From Planctomycetota bacterium (GTDB lineage: Bacteria; Planctomycetota; Phycisphaerae; SM23-33): a stretch of 64,000 nucleotides of DNA. Made by a program: the position numbers and the translations under genes. Below the pieces are notes generated by a model. The model searched no databases. It was given only the letters and a program-made list of their open reading frames with translations, and had not been told where the DNA came from. Below, one piece after another: positions 34,440-42,963 of the stretch (position 1 is its first letter; the number at the start of each line of letters is the position of its first letter). Location: assembly GCA_009908915.1 (NCBI GenBank), contig JAAAOJ010000031.1, forward strand, positions 1 to 64,000. The letters are read 5' to 3'.

Positions 34440-34994
34440 ATGATCGGGCTGTACATCGCAATCGGAGTTCTGTTGCTGCTGGCGATTGTCGCCGTTGCCG
34501 TCTACAACAGACTGGTCCAGAAACGGGTTCGCTGCGAGGAAGCATGGAGCCAGATCGACGTCCAGCTCAAGCGGCGCTACGACCTGATCCCGAATCTCGT
34601 CGACACCGTCAAGGGCTACGCCGCCCACGAGAAGGAAACCCTCGAGAACGTCATCCAGGCCCGCAACGCTGCCGTCGGCGCCCAGGGAGTCCAGGAGCAG
34701 GCTGAGGCCGAGAATATGCTCTCCGGCGCGCTGCGGCAGCTCTTCGCGCTGTCCGAGGCCTACCCGAACCTCAAGGCCAACGAGAACTTCGCCCAGCTCC
34801 AGGAGGAGTTGACAAGCACCGAGAACAAGATCGCCTTTGCGCGGCAGCACTACAACGACACCGTCGCCGTCTACAACATTGCGATCCAGCAGTTCCCCAA
34901 CAACATGATCGCCGGGCCGTTGGGCTTCCAGAAGCGCGAGATGTTCGAGATCGAAGACCCCGAGCAGCGCGAAGCACCGAAGGTGGAGTTCTAA
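34440..34994 (+). CDS. lemA: LemA family protein, copy 2
   Basis: A 184-residue membrane protein with an N-terminal helix (LYIAIGVLLLLAIVAVAVY) and the signature RRYDLIPNLVDTVKGY. The other family motifs are ENMLSGALRQLFALSEAYP, QHYNDTVAVYN and a final GFQKREMFEI. It is about half identical to the copy at 22131 by eye. GGGAAG lies five bases before the ATG. It begins a group with a small membrane protein, a dehydrogenase and HtpX, the arrangement known from LemA/HtpX pairs in many bacteria. Confidence 0.94.
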   Translation: MIGLYIAIGVLLLLAIVAVAVYNRLVQKRVRCEEAWSQIDVQLKRRYDLIPNLVDTVKGYAAHEKETLENVIQARNAAVGAQGVQEQAEAENMLSGALRQLFALSEAYPNLKANENFAQLQEELTSTENKIAFARQHYNDTVAVYNIAIQQFPNNMIAGPLGFQKREMFEIEDPEQREAPKVEF

Positions 34995-35078
34995 GGCGAG
35001 GGTCCACGTTCACCGTTGATCATTCACAGGTCGTCGTTCACAGGTGAGACGTCGCAGTTCGCAGTCACGAGAAGACGC

Positions 35079-35309
35079 ATGGCCGAAGACCTGCAACACC
35101 ATCAGCAGCAACATCCCCCGTCGGTGAAACGCAAGATGAGCAAGACCATCATCTTCGCCGCGCTGCTGGTCGCCAGCTTCGTGGGGCTGTACTTCGCGCT
35201 GGGCATGGTCCACTCGCAGGCCAGGACGGTGCTGCTGATCGTGCTGTCGATGAACGCCATCGCGGCGATGGTCAACCTCTTCCGCACGTTTCAACCGCAT
35301 AAGCCGTGA
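35079..35309 (+). CDS. Small two-helix membrane protein
   Basis: A 76-residue protein. The N-terminus (about 1-24) is His/Gln-rich (EDLQHHQQQHPP). Two hydrophobic helices follow at about 29-47 and 52-70, and a short basic tail. It lies 84 bases after lemA and seven bases before the next dehydrogenase gene. It is likely part of the same unit, but no family was recognised. The ribosome site is a weak GAGAAG. Confidence 0.55.
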   Translation: MAEDLQHHQQQHPPSVKRKMSKTIIFAALLVASFVGLYFALGMVHSQARTVLLIVLSMNAIAAMVNLFRTFQPHKP

Positions 35310-35315
35310 GACGAG

Positions 35316-36272
35316 ATGGACGCTATGCAGATTGTGATCCTTGACGGCTACACGACGAACCCCGGCGACCTCGACGCATCGCCGCTGCGGGCTCTTGGCG
35401 ACGTGGCGTTCCACGAGCGGACCGCACCTTGCGATATCCTGCCCCGCATCGGCGACGCCGAGATTGTCCTGACCAACAAGACCGTTCTCGACGCCGAGAT
35501 CATCCCGCACCTGCCGGCCGTCAACTACATCGGCCTGATGTCCACCGGTACGAACGCGGTCGACCTCGATGCGGCCCGCGAGGCCGGCATTGTGGTCACC
35601 AACGTACCGGCCTATTCCACCGACTCGGTGGCCCAGTTGACCTTTGCCCTGCTGCTGGAGCATTGTCATCACACGGCCGAGCACGCCGAGAGTGTCCGGC
35701 GCGGCGAGTGGGCCGCCAGCGAGGACTTCTGCTACTGGAAGTATCCGCTGATCGAACTGGCCGACAAGACACTGGGGGTCGTCGGCCACGGCGCGATCGG
35801 CCAAGCCGTCGCACGCATCGGCCGGGCGTTCGGCATGGACGTGCTCGTCCATACCCGCACGCCGGGCGAGGACGGCGAGGTCCGCTTTGTCAGCCTCGAC
35901 GAACTGCTCTCCAGCAGCGATGTCATCAGCCTCAACTGTCCCCTGACCGACGCCACGCATTACCTCATCAACGCCGATACGCTGGGTAGGATCAAGCCGT
36001 CCGCCATACTCATCAACACCGGCCGTGGCCCGCTCGTCGACGAGCAGGCCGTCTCCGACGCACTGGCTGCCGGCAAGCTGGGTGGCTTCGCTGCTGACGT
36101 TCTGTCGACCGAACCGCCGGCGGCGGACAACCCCCTGCCGGCCGCACCCAATGCCTTCATCACGCCCCACATCGCCTGGGCCACCCGGGCCGCCCGTCAA
36201 CGCCTTGCCGACACCCTCGTCGCCAACGTCCGCGCCTTCCAGAACGGCCAGCCGCAGAACGTCGTCAACTGA
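35316..36272 (+). CDS. D-2-hydroxyacid dehydrogenase (glycerate dehydrogenase-like)
   Basis: A 318-residue NAD(P)-dependent dehydrogenase. The Rossmann motif GVVGHGAIGQAVARIG lies near 152-167. The catalytic Arg is in LINTGRGPLVDE (about 230) and the His in TPHIAWAT (about 285). Segments MSTGTNAVDLDAA and PAYSTDSVAQLTFALLLE fit hydroxypyruvate/glycerate dehydrogenases (HprA-like). It shares limited identity with the dehydrogenase at 11237. The start is six bases after the preceding gene. Its presence between lemA and htpX is probably incidental. Confidence 0.88.
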   Translation: MDAMQIVILDGYTTNPGDLDASPLRALGDVAFHERTAPCDILPRIGDAEIVLTNKTVLDAEIIPHLPAVNYIGLMSTGTNAVDLDAAREAGIVVTNVPAYSTDSVAQLTFALLLEHCHHTAEHAESVRRGEWAASEDFCYWKYPLIELADKTLGVVGHGAIGQAVARIGRAFGMDVLVHTRTPGEDGEVRFVSLDELLSSSDVISLNCPLTDATHYLINADTLGRIKPSAILINTGRGPLVDEQAVSDALAAGKLGGFAADVLSTEPPAADNPLPAAPNAFITPHIAWATRAARQRLADTLVANVRAFQNGQPQNVVN

Positions 36273-36332
36273 TTGCAACCGTTGCGGGAACGTCGACGCT
36301 CGTATTCGACGTTCGCTCCCTCTGCGGCGGCC

Positions 36333-36361
36333 TTGAGTCGCGCGGCTTGATCTGCCATAAT
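36333..36361 (+). promoter_or_regulatory. Promoter of htpX
   Basis: TTGAGT (36333-36338), a 17-base spacer and extended -10 TG-C-CATAAT (-10 at 36356-36361). The predicted start near 36368 leaves an 18-base leader holding GGAG. Confidence 0.6.
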
Positions 36362-36385
36362 CGGCGGCCTGGAGATTCTACGGAT

Positions 36386-37372
36386 ATGGCTGTACAGACA
36401 TTTCATCAACTCATCGCCCGCAACAAGCGCAACAGCGTGCTGCTGATTGCGGGGTTCATGGTGTTCTTTCTCGGCTTGGGCCTGCTGATCGGCATGGTCT
36501 GGTCGGGCGTCGAGAGTGGCGGGGTCGACCCGGTCACGGGCGAGGATCGCCCGGTCGAAATCAACTGGCACTTCAGCGTGGGTGTGGCGGCGGTGGCCGC
36601 GGGCATCGCCTTTCTGCTGACGATGGCCAGTTACTACAAAGGCGGCGACGCCCTGCTGAGCATGAGCGGCGCCAGGCAGATCAGCAAGGCCGACGACCCG
36701 CAGTTGTTCAACGTCGTGGACGAACTCGCCATCGCCGCCGGCCAGCCCGCGCCGCGCATCTACATCATCAACGACACGGCCATGAACGCCTTCGCCACCG
36801 GCCGCGACCCCAAACATGCCACCGTCGCCATCACGATCGGCCTGCGGCAGAAGCTCAACCGCGACGAACTGCAGGCCGTGATGGCCCACGAGATGAGCCA
36901 CGTCCGCCACTACGATATCCTCTACGCGACGCTGATGGCGGTGCTGGTCGGCACGCTGGTGATGCTCTGCGACATCTTCCTGCGCAGCCTGTGGTTCGGC
37001 GCAGGCAGCCGACGCCGTAGTCGGGATCGCCAAGGTGGCAATCCATTGCAGTTGATCCTGCTGGTCATCGCGGTCATCCTCGCGATCATTGCCCCCATCC
37101 TGGCCCGCATGATCCAGATGGCCCTCTCCCGCCAGCGCGAGTACCTCGCCGATGCCGGCGCGGTCGAACTGACGCGCAACCCTGACGGTCTGGCCGCGGC
37201 GCTGAACAAACTCACCAGCGACCAGGAGGTGCTTGAAGTCGCCAACCGGGCCACCGCCCCGCTCTATATTGTCCACCCCATCAAGAAGTTCGAGGAACGA
37301 TCCAGCAGCATCTTCAAGACGCATCCGCCGATCAAGGACCGCGTAAGGCGTATCATGTCGCTCGTGCAGTAG
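36386..37372 (+). CDS. htpX: HtpX-type M48 zinc metalloprotease
   Basis: A 328-residue membrane protease for damaged or misfolded membrane proteins. N-terminal helices lie at about 18-40 and 60-80. The catalytic HEMSH is at about 168-172, with the third zinc ligand Glu in REYLADA (about 252). Two helices (about 185-205 and 225-248) separate the motifs. The C-terminal THPPIKDRVRRI matches family ends. The ATG at 36386 has GGAG about ten bases upstream. Linkage to LemA supports membrane quality control. Confidence 0.93.
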   Translation: MAVQTFHQLIARNKRNSVLLIAGFMVFFLGLGLLIGMVWSGVESGGVDPVTGEDRPVEINWHFSVGVAAVAAGIAFLLTMASYYKGGDALLSMSGARQISKADDPQLFNVVDELAIAAGQPAPRIYIINDTAMNAFATGRDPKHATVAITIGLRQKLNRDELQAVMAHEMSHVRHYDILYATLMAVLVGTLVMLCDIFLRSLWFGAGSRRRSRDRQGGNPLQLILLVIAVILAIIAPILARMIQMALSRQREYLADAGAVELTRNPDGLAAALNKLTSDQEVLEVANRATAPLYIVHPIKKFEERSSSIFKTHPPIKDRVRRIMSLVQ

Positions 37373-37792
37373 CGATCCTCGCCCGACCTGGTGCCTACGA
37401 CCCCATGGTCGGACTGATTGTTTCGACAGACGCACAGACGACCGTCCAAAGACTGAAGGTACTGCCTGGCTTCGCGTAACCGCACCAACGATTCACAACG
37501 GAACGACCATCGTTGCGCCGTCGTCGCCGACGGCGGCCGACCCGTTGTCGTCGAGCCGATGAAGAGCATTCTCGCCGGGGCCGCCAAGAACGGGCCAGCG
37601 ACGGTCACCTCGCCCCCGTGCCGACCGGCAGGCTTGTTCGGCTGTGCGAGCACGGCCGAACCGAAGGTAGCCTGAGCGACGAGCAGAAGGCCGTCTGCGA
37701 GGAACGCGAGGTGTGCCCGCAGACGCAGAGCGCCTTGCCGCCATGCCGTACCCATTCGCCGGAGAATTCTTCTTGCTTTTCTATTTTTTCGC
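37373..37792. other. Gene-free stretch between htpX and the sigma-54 activator
   Basis: About 420 bases without a supported gene. Short fragments with gene-like codon use occur in two minus frames (one ending GSAAVGDDGATMVVPL) and one plus frame (containing VVVEPMKSILAGAAKNGP). None has a start, a ribosome site or a recognised motif. It could be a decayed gene. Confidence 0.4.
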
Positions 37793-37821
37793 TTGCAGGA
37801 ATTGGCCATCGGGGCTATAAG
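37793..37821 (+). promoter_or_regulatory. Promoter upstream of the sigma-54 activator
   Basis: TTGCAG (37793-37798), a 17-base spacer and TATAAG (37816-37821; five of six). A start near 37828 would begin with a hairpin GAGGCTCC/GGAGCCTC at about 37830-37851 and leave a leader of about 155 bases. Confidence 0.55.
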
Positions 37822-37983
37822 TGAGTGTGGAGGCTCCCGCTCAGGAGCCTCACCGCTTAGCTCAATACGTTGAAAAAACCGGCGCGTACCGTCTTTGTAC
37901 ATTTTTCGCCTTTGTGTGCGAAGTACCGTGCGGGCTCCATATCACGCTCGGATTGTGTTATGAGAAGTGGAGGAGAACAACTG

Positions 37984-38994
37984 ATGCATGACGCGACACG
38001 CCTGTCGCAGCCGACGGCACAGGATTCGTCGGACCCGTCACTCGTCGGCCCCAGCCGACTGTTTCAGCAAGTCTTGACCATCGCCGATGCCGTTGCCGCC
38101 AACGACTGCGTGGTCCTGCTGGAGGGTGAGTCCGGTACGGGTAAGGAACTCATTGCCGACCGTATCCACCGTCGAAGCCAACGCACCGATGGACCGTTTA
38201 TCCCCGTCAATTGCCCCGCCGTTACCGAGACCCTCTTCGAAAGCCAGTTTTACGGCCATGTCAAGGGCTCGTTTACCGGTGCGCAGGGCGACACGTTCGG
38301 CCTGGTCCGGGCGGCTGACGGAGGAACGCTGTTCCTGGACGAAATTGGCGAGATGCCGCTGCACCTCCAGCCAAAGCTGCTGAGGCTGCTGCAGGAAAAG
38401 GAAGTCACACCCGTCGGCGGGACCGAGGCGATCTCCGTGGACGTGCGGTTCATCGCGGCCACCAACCGCTCGCTCGCGAGGGCTGTCGAGGAAGGCAAGT
38501 TCCGGCGCGACCTTTACCATCGTCTGAACATCGTGCGGATCGAAATTCCGCCGCTGCGCAAGCGGCCCGGCGATATCGAGCCGCTTGTCGACCATTACCT
38601 CGAGTATTTCGCCGCCGACTACGGCAGCGACGTCCGGCAGCTTGACGAGACCATCCGCGGCCAACTCCGCAGCTACGACTGGCCGGGCAATGTTCGCGAG
38701 CTGTGCTGCTGGGTCGAGCGCCTCTACGCCGCCAATCTGCCGCCGATGGCCCCCGGACGCGATATCTGGGACGACCACTACGCCACCGGCGAGCCGATCG
38801 AATATCACGACGACGAACCGGCCGCGCCGGTCGCCGTCGCTGCCGACGCCCGCAGTCTGGCCGACGCCGAAGCCGCCGCCATCAGCAAGGCACTGGCCGA
38901 GACTGAAGGCAACCGCACGCGAGCGGCCGAGATGCTCAACATCCACCGCACCACGCTGCTGCGAAAGATGAAGCAGTACGGGCTCGCCGATTGA
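37984..38994 (+). CDS. Sigma-54-dependent transcription activator without receiver domain
   Basis: A 336-residue NtrC-type AAA+ activator. Only about 20 residues precede the AAA+ core. The Walker A GESGTGKE lies at about 48-55 and the sigma-54 contact loop reads GSFTGA (about 95-100), a common variant of GAFTGA. The Walker B GGTLFLDEIGEM and R-finger region RRDLYHRLN follow. A Fis-type helix-turn-helix (EGNRTRAAEMLNIHRTTLLR) ends the protein. With no receiver or sensor domain, its activity may be set by expression or a partner protein. AGGAG lies eight bases before the ATG. Confidence 0.92.
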   Translation: MHDATRLSQPTAQDSSDPSLVGPSRLFQQVLTIADAVAANDCVVLLEGESGTGKELIADRIHRRSQRTDGPFIPVNCPAVTETLFESQFYGHVKGSFTGAQGDTFGLVRAADGGTLFLDEIGEMPLHLQPKLLRLLQEKEVTPVGGTEAISVDVRFIAATNRSLARAVEEGKFRRDLYHRLNIVRIEIPPLRKRPGDIEPLVDHYLEYFAADYGSDVRQLDETIRGQLRSYDWPGNVRELCCWVERLYAANLPPMAPGRDIWDDHYATGEPIEYHDDEPAAPVAVAADARSLADAEAAAISKALAETEGNRTRAAEMLNIHRTTLLRKMKQYGLAD

Positions 38995-39058
38995 GAAACT
39001 GACCTGAAGGGTTCCGGGTCGCCTGTCTCCATCCCGGATCCGAAAGCCTGCCGGAACG

Positions 39059-39091
39059 GACCGGGCTGTCAACGCGGCCCGGTCTTTTCTT
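39059..39091 (+). terminator. Terminator after the sigma-54 activator
   Basis: GACCGGGC (39059-39066) pairs with GCCCGGTC (39077-39084), followed by TTTTCTT (39085-39091). Confidence 0.75.
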
Positions 39092-39224
39092 GATACTTGA
39101 CGCCTTCCTCAGAACTTTGAGGCAGTGCCCGCCAGTTCCATTGTCGTGACACAACGTCTTTGTTCGCGTCACAGAAACGTTTCGCTTCTTCGGTCATCTG
39201 ACGTCTGAGGGAGGCGTCTTTCAT
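39069..39224 (-). CDS. Possible small ORF (51 aa)
   Basis: A minus-strand frame starting MKDASLRRQMTEEAK in an otherwise gene-free 260 bases. It is charged, with no membrane helix or known motif, and has no ribosome site. Its last codons overlap the terminator hairpin of the opposite strand. It may be chance; codon use is less GC-rich than its neighbours. Confidence 0.2.
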   Translation of the reverse strand: MKDASLRRQMTEEAKRFCDANKDVVSRQWNWRALPQSSEEGVKYQEKTGPR

Positions 39225-39350
39225 CGTGGTGCTTTCGGGGTGAGAAGTTCGCATTGTTCAAGGTCGATCCGTCGCGCGAAGCATGGCGATCGCTACTTCA
39301 CGTTCCGGACCGCAAACATGTGAACCGTTGCTGCGGACGGCCAGGGCGGG

Positions 39351-40235
39351 CTACCTGGCGCCGGGGCGGCGGTGCTCGAGGAACCACTCGTAGAGCTTGG
39401 GGTTGTCGTACGTCGGCGTCCAGACATCGTGGCCTAGGTCGGGATAGACGCTCAGGCGGACATCGCCGCCCGCGGATTTGAGGGCGCCAGCCATCTGCTG
39501 GGCGAAAGCGAGCGGTACGTTCTTGTCCTGCCGGCCGTGGAATGCCCAGGCCGGTACGTCCTTCAGGCGGTTCTGCAGATACGGGTTGCCGCCGCCGCAG
39601 ACGGGGGCCAGGGCGGCGAAGCGGTCGGGGTATTGCTGGGCGATGCTCCACGTGCCGAATCCGCCCATGCTCAGGCCGGTGAGGTAGATGCGGTCCGGGT
39701 CGACGTCGTGGGCCTTGACCACCTCATCAATCATCGACATGACCATCAGCGTCACGTCCACGTCCTGCCACCACTTGCCCTTGGGGCACTGCGGCGAAAG
39801 CACGAGGAACGGAAAGCCCGGCTGCTTCGGGGCGACCTTCGGCGGGCCGTGGATCCTGACCCTGTCGAGGTTGCGGCCTCGCTCGCCGGAGCCGTGCAGG
39901 AAGACGATCAGCGGCCAGTCAATATCGTCGCGACCATACTGCTCGGGCAGAAACAGCAGATACTGGCCGGTAAGCTTGCAGTCGACGGTCGCGTCGAACT
40001 GATGGCCGTGCTGGCCGGTACGCACCGTCGTGCCGTTGTCCGACGTGACGGACTCGTCCGCGGCATCGTCTGTCATCTCGCTCGCCGCGTCGTTGCCCGC
40101 GTCGTCCGGCGCGCCCTGCGAATCAGGAGGATCCTCCTGTCCGGTGGCGACCACCGTCAGCGCCACGCTGGCCGCAACCACCAGCAATGCCAGCAGAATC
40201 AGCCGCACATGTTGAGTTCTCGTTGCCCCGTGCAT
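39351..40235 (-). CDS. Secreted or membrane-anchored alpha/beta-hydrolase (esterase-like)
   Basis: A 294-residue hydrolase of the prolyl-oligopeptidase/dienelactone type. An N-terminal hydrophobic segment (about 10-31) serves as signal or anchor, followed by an acidic linker (about 33-75). The oxyanion region is FLHGSGERG (about 113-121). The nucleophile Ser is in GLSMGGFG (about 189), the Asp in HGRQDKNVP (about 243) and the His in LGHDVW (about 268). Such proteins cleave acyl or carbohydrate esters outside the cytoplasm. The ATG is six bases after an extended -10 box, so the mRNA may be leaderless. Confidence 0.85.
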   Translation of the reverse strand: MHGATRTQHVRLILLALLVVAASVALTVVATGQEDPPDSQGAPDDAGNDAASEMTDDAADESVTSDNGTTVRTGQHGHQFDATVDCKLTGQYLLFLPEQYGRDDIDWPLIVFLHGSGERGRNLDRVRIHGPPKVAPKQPGFPFLVLSPQCPKGKWWQDVDVTLMVMSMIDEVVKAHDVDPDRIYLTGLSMGGFGTWSIAQQYPDRFAALAPVCGGGNPYLQNRLKDVPAWAFHGRQDKNVPLAFAQQMAGALKSAGGDVRLSVYPDLGHDVWTPTYDNPKLYEWFLEHRRPGAR

Positions 40236-40241
40236 GCCTCC

Positions 40242-40270
40242 AGCATAACAGGATGCTCACGTCAGCACAA
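40242..40270 (-). promoter_or_regulatory. Promoter of the esterase gene, -10 abutting the start
   Basis: On the minus strand TTGTGC (40265-40270), a 17-base spacer and extended -10 TG-T-TATGCT (-10 at 40242-40247). Six bases, GGAGGC, separate it from the ATG, the same layout as at lipA. Confidence 0.45.
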
Positions 40271-40296
40271 TCACGACTCTGTCTTGCGCCGCGGCG

Positions 40297-41124
40297 TCAG
40301 CCTATTCTGGGGGGCGGCTCCTCGCCGCGTGCGTAGCGCGAGGGGGGTAGGCCGATGTGCTGCTTGAAGGCCCGGCTGAGATGGAACGCGCTGGAGTAGC
40401 CCAGTCGCCGGGCCAGGTCCGACAGACCGGGGTGCTCGTGTCGCAGGATGGCCGCCGCTGCGTCAAGGCGCATTGCGTCGTACCACGCCTTGGGCGATTG
40501 TCCAGTCACCTCGGCGAAGATCTTGCGGAACCACCGCGGCGTGATGCCCTCGGCCTCGGCCAGGTCGCCGACGTTCAACGGCCGGGCCAGGTCGCGCCGC
40601 ATGCGGTCGATGGCCCGATCGACGATCGCTCGATTGGGGTCGCGGCGCGTCGCCTGCCCGTGCCACGCCGACGCCCAGCCATACAGCAGGGCCGACACCG
40701 TCGCCGACGCCCGCCCGCGCGAGATGAACTCCCGCCGGCCCAGCCAGTCGAAGCAGTGCTGCATCGCCTCGATCTCGCCAGGTTCGGTCGGCACGGCCAT
40801 CACCTGCCGCAGCGGGATGTGCAGCGGGCCCAGCCACGCGAACTCGAACCACCAGAAGTCCCAGACTTCGCCGTCGGTCGCATAATGACGGATGGTTTCG
40901 TTTTCGACCACCGCCACCGTCTCGGCCGTCAGATGCAACTCGCCCGGCCCGTCGAGCGTCATACGCCCGACCCCGGAGACTGTGCGCACGGCAACCAGCC
41001 GCGGCGGACGCGGCAAGGCGACGGGCACGCTGTAGGTCTCGTCGGCCTCGACACGCCAGATGCGGTCGAGTTCGCAGCCCGCGCTGGCGGCGGGACCGGC
41101 CGCGAGAGAACAGGCGTTATGCAT
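40297..41124 (-). CDS. AraC-family transcription regulator
   Basis: A 275-residue regulator. The N-terminal cupin-like sensing domain (about 1-160) contains GRMTLDGPGELHLTAETVAVV. The C-terminal pair of helix-turn-helix motifs includes LNVGDLAEAEGITPRWFRKIF and LSDLARRLGYSSAFHLSRAF, the standard AraC signature. The ATG at 41124 follows a TATACT -10 by six bases; an earlier in-frame ATG lies upstream of that box. It is divergent from the UroD-like methyltransferase, which it probably controls. Confidence 0.9.
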   Translation of the reverse strand: MHNACSLAAGPAASAGCELDRIWRVEADETYSVPVALPRPPRLVAVRTVSGVGRMTLDGPGELHLTAETVAVVENETIRHYATDGEVWDFWWFEFAWLGPLHIPLRQVMAVPTEPGEIEAMQHCFDWLGRREFISRGRASATVSALLYGWASAWHGQATRRDPNRAIVDRAIDRMRRDLARPLNVGDLAEAEGITPRWFRKIFAEVTGQSPKAWYDAMRLDAAAAILRHEHPGLSDLARRLGYSSAFHLSRAFKQHIGLPPSRYARGEEPPPRIG

Positions 41125-41130
41125 CTCACC

Positions 41131-41136
41131 AGTATA
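41131..41136 (-). promoter_or_regulatory. -10 box of the araC-type gene
   Basis: TATACT on the minus strand (five of six), with six bases GGTGAG before the ATG. No good -35 is present, as expected for a regulated promoter. Confidence 0.4.
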
Positions 41137-41142
41137 ACTCAT

Positions 41143-41213
41143 ATTCCGTTTAATGCATGCGATTATTCCGTAACACCTATTTGCGATGCGTGAGATTCCG
41201 GTAATGATATGAT
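41143..41213. promoter_or_regulatory. Direct-repeat operator and promoter between araC and uroD-like genes
   Basis: ATTCCG followed by A/T-rich bases occurs three times on the plus strand at 41143, 41165 and 41195, that is 22 and 30 bases apart (about two and three helical turns). An extended -10 TG-A-TATGAT lies at 41205-41213, about 33 bases before the GTG of the UroD-like gene. The last box sits next to this -10 where an AraC activator normally binds. The first box is beside the araC -10 and could mediate autorepression. Confidence 0.5.
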
Positions 41214-41246
41214 GGTGTGTAACACCAGCCAACCAAGGAGATTCCC

Positions 41247-42419
41247 GTGACCGATTCTGCTACGTCCAGTCAGGCCGACGGCGTCCATGCATTGCCCCCT
41301 CGCGAGAACTGGGACCCCGCCGCGTGCAAGCTACGCGATACCTACGCCATCACACCCGATGCGCCGATCTTCCACAGGGAGTTCGGTTGGTACTGCATGG
41401 ACAAGTGGACAAACGAGCAGGGCTTGACCGACGAGATCGGCCAGCAGTTCGGTTTCGATCCGCCGGGCCATTTCAGCATGGGCGAGTTGGGCTGGTGCGA
41501 GGCCGCCTTTCGTCCAACGTTTGAGGATAAGGTCCTCGAAGACCGCGGCGAGCACGAACTCGTCCAGGACCACGCGGGGCGGTCCGTGCTCGTCTTCAAG
41601 GGCAGGCGGAGCGGCTTCATGCCGGAGTATCTCGACCACCCGGTCAAGGATCGCAAGACCTGGCAGGAGAACGTCAAGTGGCGGCTCGACCCGGCCGCAC
41701 CCGGCCGCTTCGATTACCTCGCCGACAGGGTCGCCAAGGCCAAAGACGCCGCGGCCCGGGGCCTGATGATTACGCAGAATCTCATCGGCGGTTACATGTA
41801 CCTCCGCAGTCTGATGGGCCCGGAGGACCTGATGTACGCCTGGTACGATCAGCCGGACCTCGTGCATGACTGCATGCAGACGTGGCTGACGCTGGCCGAT
41901 GCCGTCACCGCCCGCCACCAGGAGCACGTGACCTTCGACGAGGTCTTCCTGGCCGAGGATATCTGCTACAACCACGGCATCCTCTGTTCGCCGGAGACCA
42001 TGAAAGAGTTCCTCCTGCCGTACTACCAGCAATTGCTGAGCAACATTCGTTCGCGGCAGATCGACACGTCGCGGCACGTGTACGTGCAGATCGATACCGA
42101 CGGCGACTGCCGCCCGACGATCCCGATCTACCATGAGGCGATCGGTATGGACGCGATGAGCCCCTTCGAGGTCGCCAGCGGCTGCGACGTGGTGGAAATC
42201 GCCCAGGCGTACCCGTGGCTGGTGATGCCCGCCGGCGGCATTGACAAGCGGGAACTGGCCAAGGGCAAGGATGCCATCGACCGGATGGTCGACCGCATCA
42301 TCCCGCCGATGCGCAAGCGGGGGGGCTACATTCCAACGTGCGACCACGGCGTGCCGGACGAAGTCGATCTTGAGGACTACCTGCACTACCGCAAACGCAT
42401 GCTCGAACTCGGCGGGTGA
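41247..42419 (+). CDS. UroD/MtaA-like methyltransferase or decarboxylase family protein
   Basis: A 390-residue TIM-barrel protein of the uroporphyrinogen decarboxylase superfamily. Segments such as HFSMGELGWCEAAF, YVQIDTDGDCRPTIPIYHEAI and ASGCDVVEIAQAYPWLVMPAGGIDKREL fit the MtaA-like branch, which often handles methylated or sugar-derived substrates rather than heme precursors. It starts at GTG with AAGGAG six bases upstream. Heme synthesis is unlikely as the typical UroD N-terminal motif is absent. The AraC regulator suggests an inducible catabolic substrate, which is unknown. Confidence 0.75.
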   Translation: MTDSATSSQADGVHALPPRENWDPAACKLRDTYAITPDAPIFHREFGWYCMDKWTNEQGLTDEIGQQFGFDPPGHFSMGELGWCEAAFRPTFEDKVLEDRGEHELVQDHAGRSVLVFKGRRSGFMPEYLDHPVKDRKTWQENVKWRLDPAAPGRFDYLADRVAKAKDAAARGLMITQNLIGGYMYLRSLMGPEDLMYAWYDQPDLVHDCMQTWLTLADAVTARHQEHVTFDEVFLAEDICYNHGILCSPETMKEFLLPYYQQLLSNIRSRQIDTSRHVYVQIDTDGDCRPTIPIYHEAIGMDAMSPFEVASGCDVVEIAQAYPWLVMPAGGIDKRELAKGKDAIDRMVDRIIPPMRKRGGYIPTCDHGVPDEVDLEDYLHYRKRMLELGG

Positions 42420-42611
42420 GGCCGCTTGGCAGCCCGGTGGCATGTCAGCTGCGCTTGACAGTCCCCGGCGGGAGGTCTAAGCTTAACAGACCGTTTGGAA
42501 AGCTATCGCTGCTGTGGTCGAGCCATTTGCGTGCGCGTCATCGTCGCGAAAACTCGGTTTGTTTATGAATTTGCAATTTACCTGCGTTTTCGCTCCTTGA
42601 TGCTCGGCAGT

Positions 42612-42659
42612 GTGCTTCGAGCTCGCGACGCGATCCATTTCTAAACGGGTTGTTGAGGG
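42612..42659. repeat. Conserved intergenic block, copy B
   Basis: The partner of 26305-26353, sharing GCGATCCATTTC-n-AAACGG and the flanks. It lies 62 bases before the first ATP synthase gene, in the 301-base gap 42420-42720. That gap also has an A/T-rich stretch (about 42545-42595) but no gene. It may belong to the atp operon promoter region. Confidence 0.6.
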
Positions 42660-42720
42660 CTTATGCATTGGTCGGGTGGCCGGGCGTGGTGCCCGCTGCC
42701 GATGGTGCGAGGCAGGCAAG

Positions 42721-42963
42721 ATGACGGATCGGCCGGACCGCGACCCGCGACTGCGATTTGTGACGGCAGGAATGGAGTTCTTCTTTGCGGTGGGCTTGCC
42801 CACCGCCGGCGGGCTGCTGCTCGATATGCACCTCGGGTTCCTGCCGCTGTGGACGCTGCTCGGCCTGGCGTTGGGCTTTGCGGCCGGCGTCTATCGCCTC
42901 GTCCGCGAGGTCCGGCGCGACCCGGCCCGGCAGGACGATCCCCGCGACCGGCAGGGCGATTGA
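42721..42963 (+). CDS. AtpZ-like small F0F1 accessory protein
   Basis: An 80-residue two-helix membrane protein at the head of the atp operon. Helices lie at about 15-34 and 38-58 (PTAGGLLLDMHLGFLP, WTLLGLALGFAAGVYRLV). The GLLLD...G.LPL..LLG...G pattern matches the AtpZ/'ATPase gene 1' family. That family is thought to aid c-ring assembly or Mg transport with AtpI. Its stop touches the next gene's ATG directly. A GGCAGGC site precedes the ATG. Confidence 0.8.
   Translation: MTDRPDRDPRLRFVTAGMEFFFAVGLPTAGGLLLDMHLGFLPLWTLLGLALGFAAGVYRLVREVRRDPARQDDPRDRQGD

Noticed and set aside
33264-34850. Minus-strand open frame of 528 codons across the diguanylate cyclase and lemA
   Set aside because: The plus strand has clear GGDEF and LemA motifs here; the minus frame has none and no ribosome site.
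35010-36278. Minus-strand open frame opposite the dehydrogenase
   Set aside because: It is Gly/Val/Asp-rich without motifs, as expected for the complement of a GC-rich gene.
37264-37902. Minus-strand open frame of 212 codons after htpX
   Set aside because: It partly overlaps the 3' end of htpX, has no Shine-Dalgarno and no recognisable family. Gene remnants in the gap remain possible but unsupported.
41247-42419. Naming the UroD-like gene hemE
   Set aside because: Typical UroD catalytic N-terminal motif is missing, no heme genes are nearby, and an AraC regulator adjoins it.
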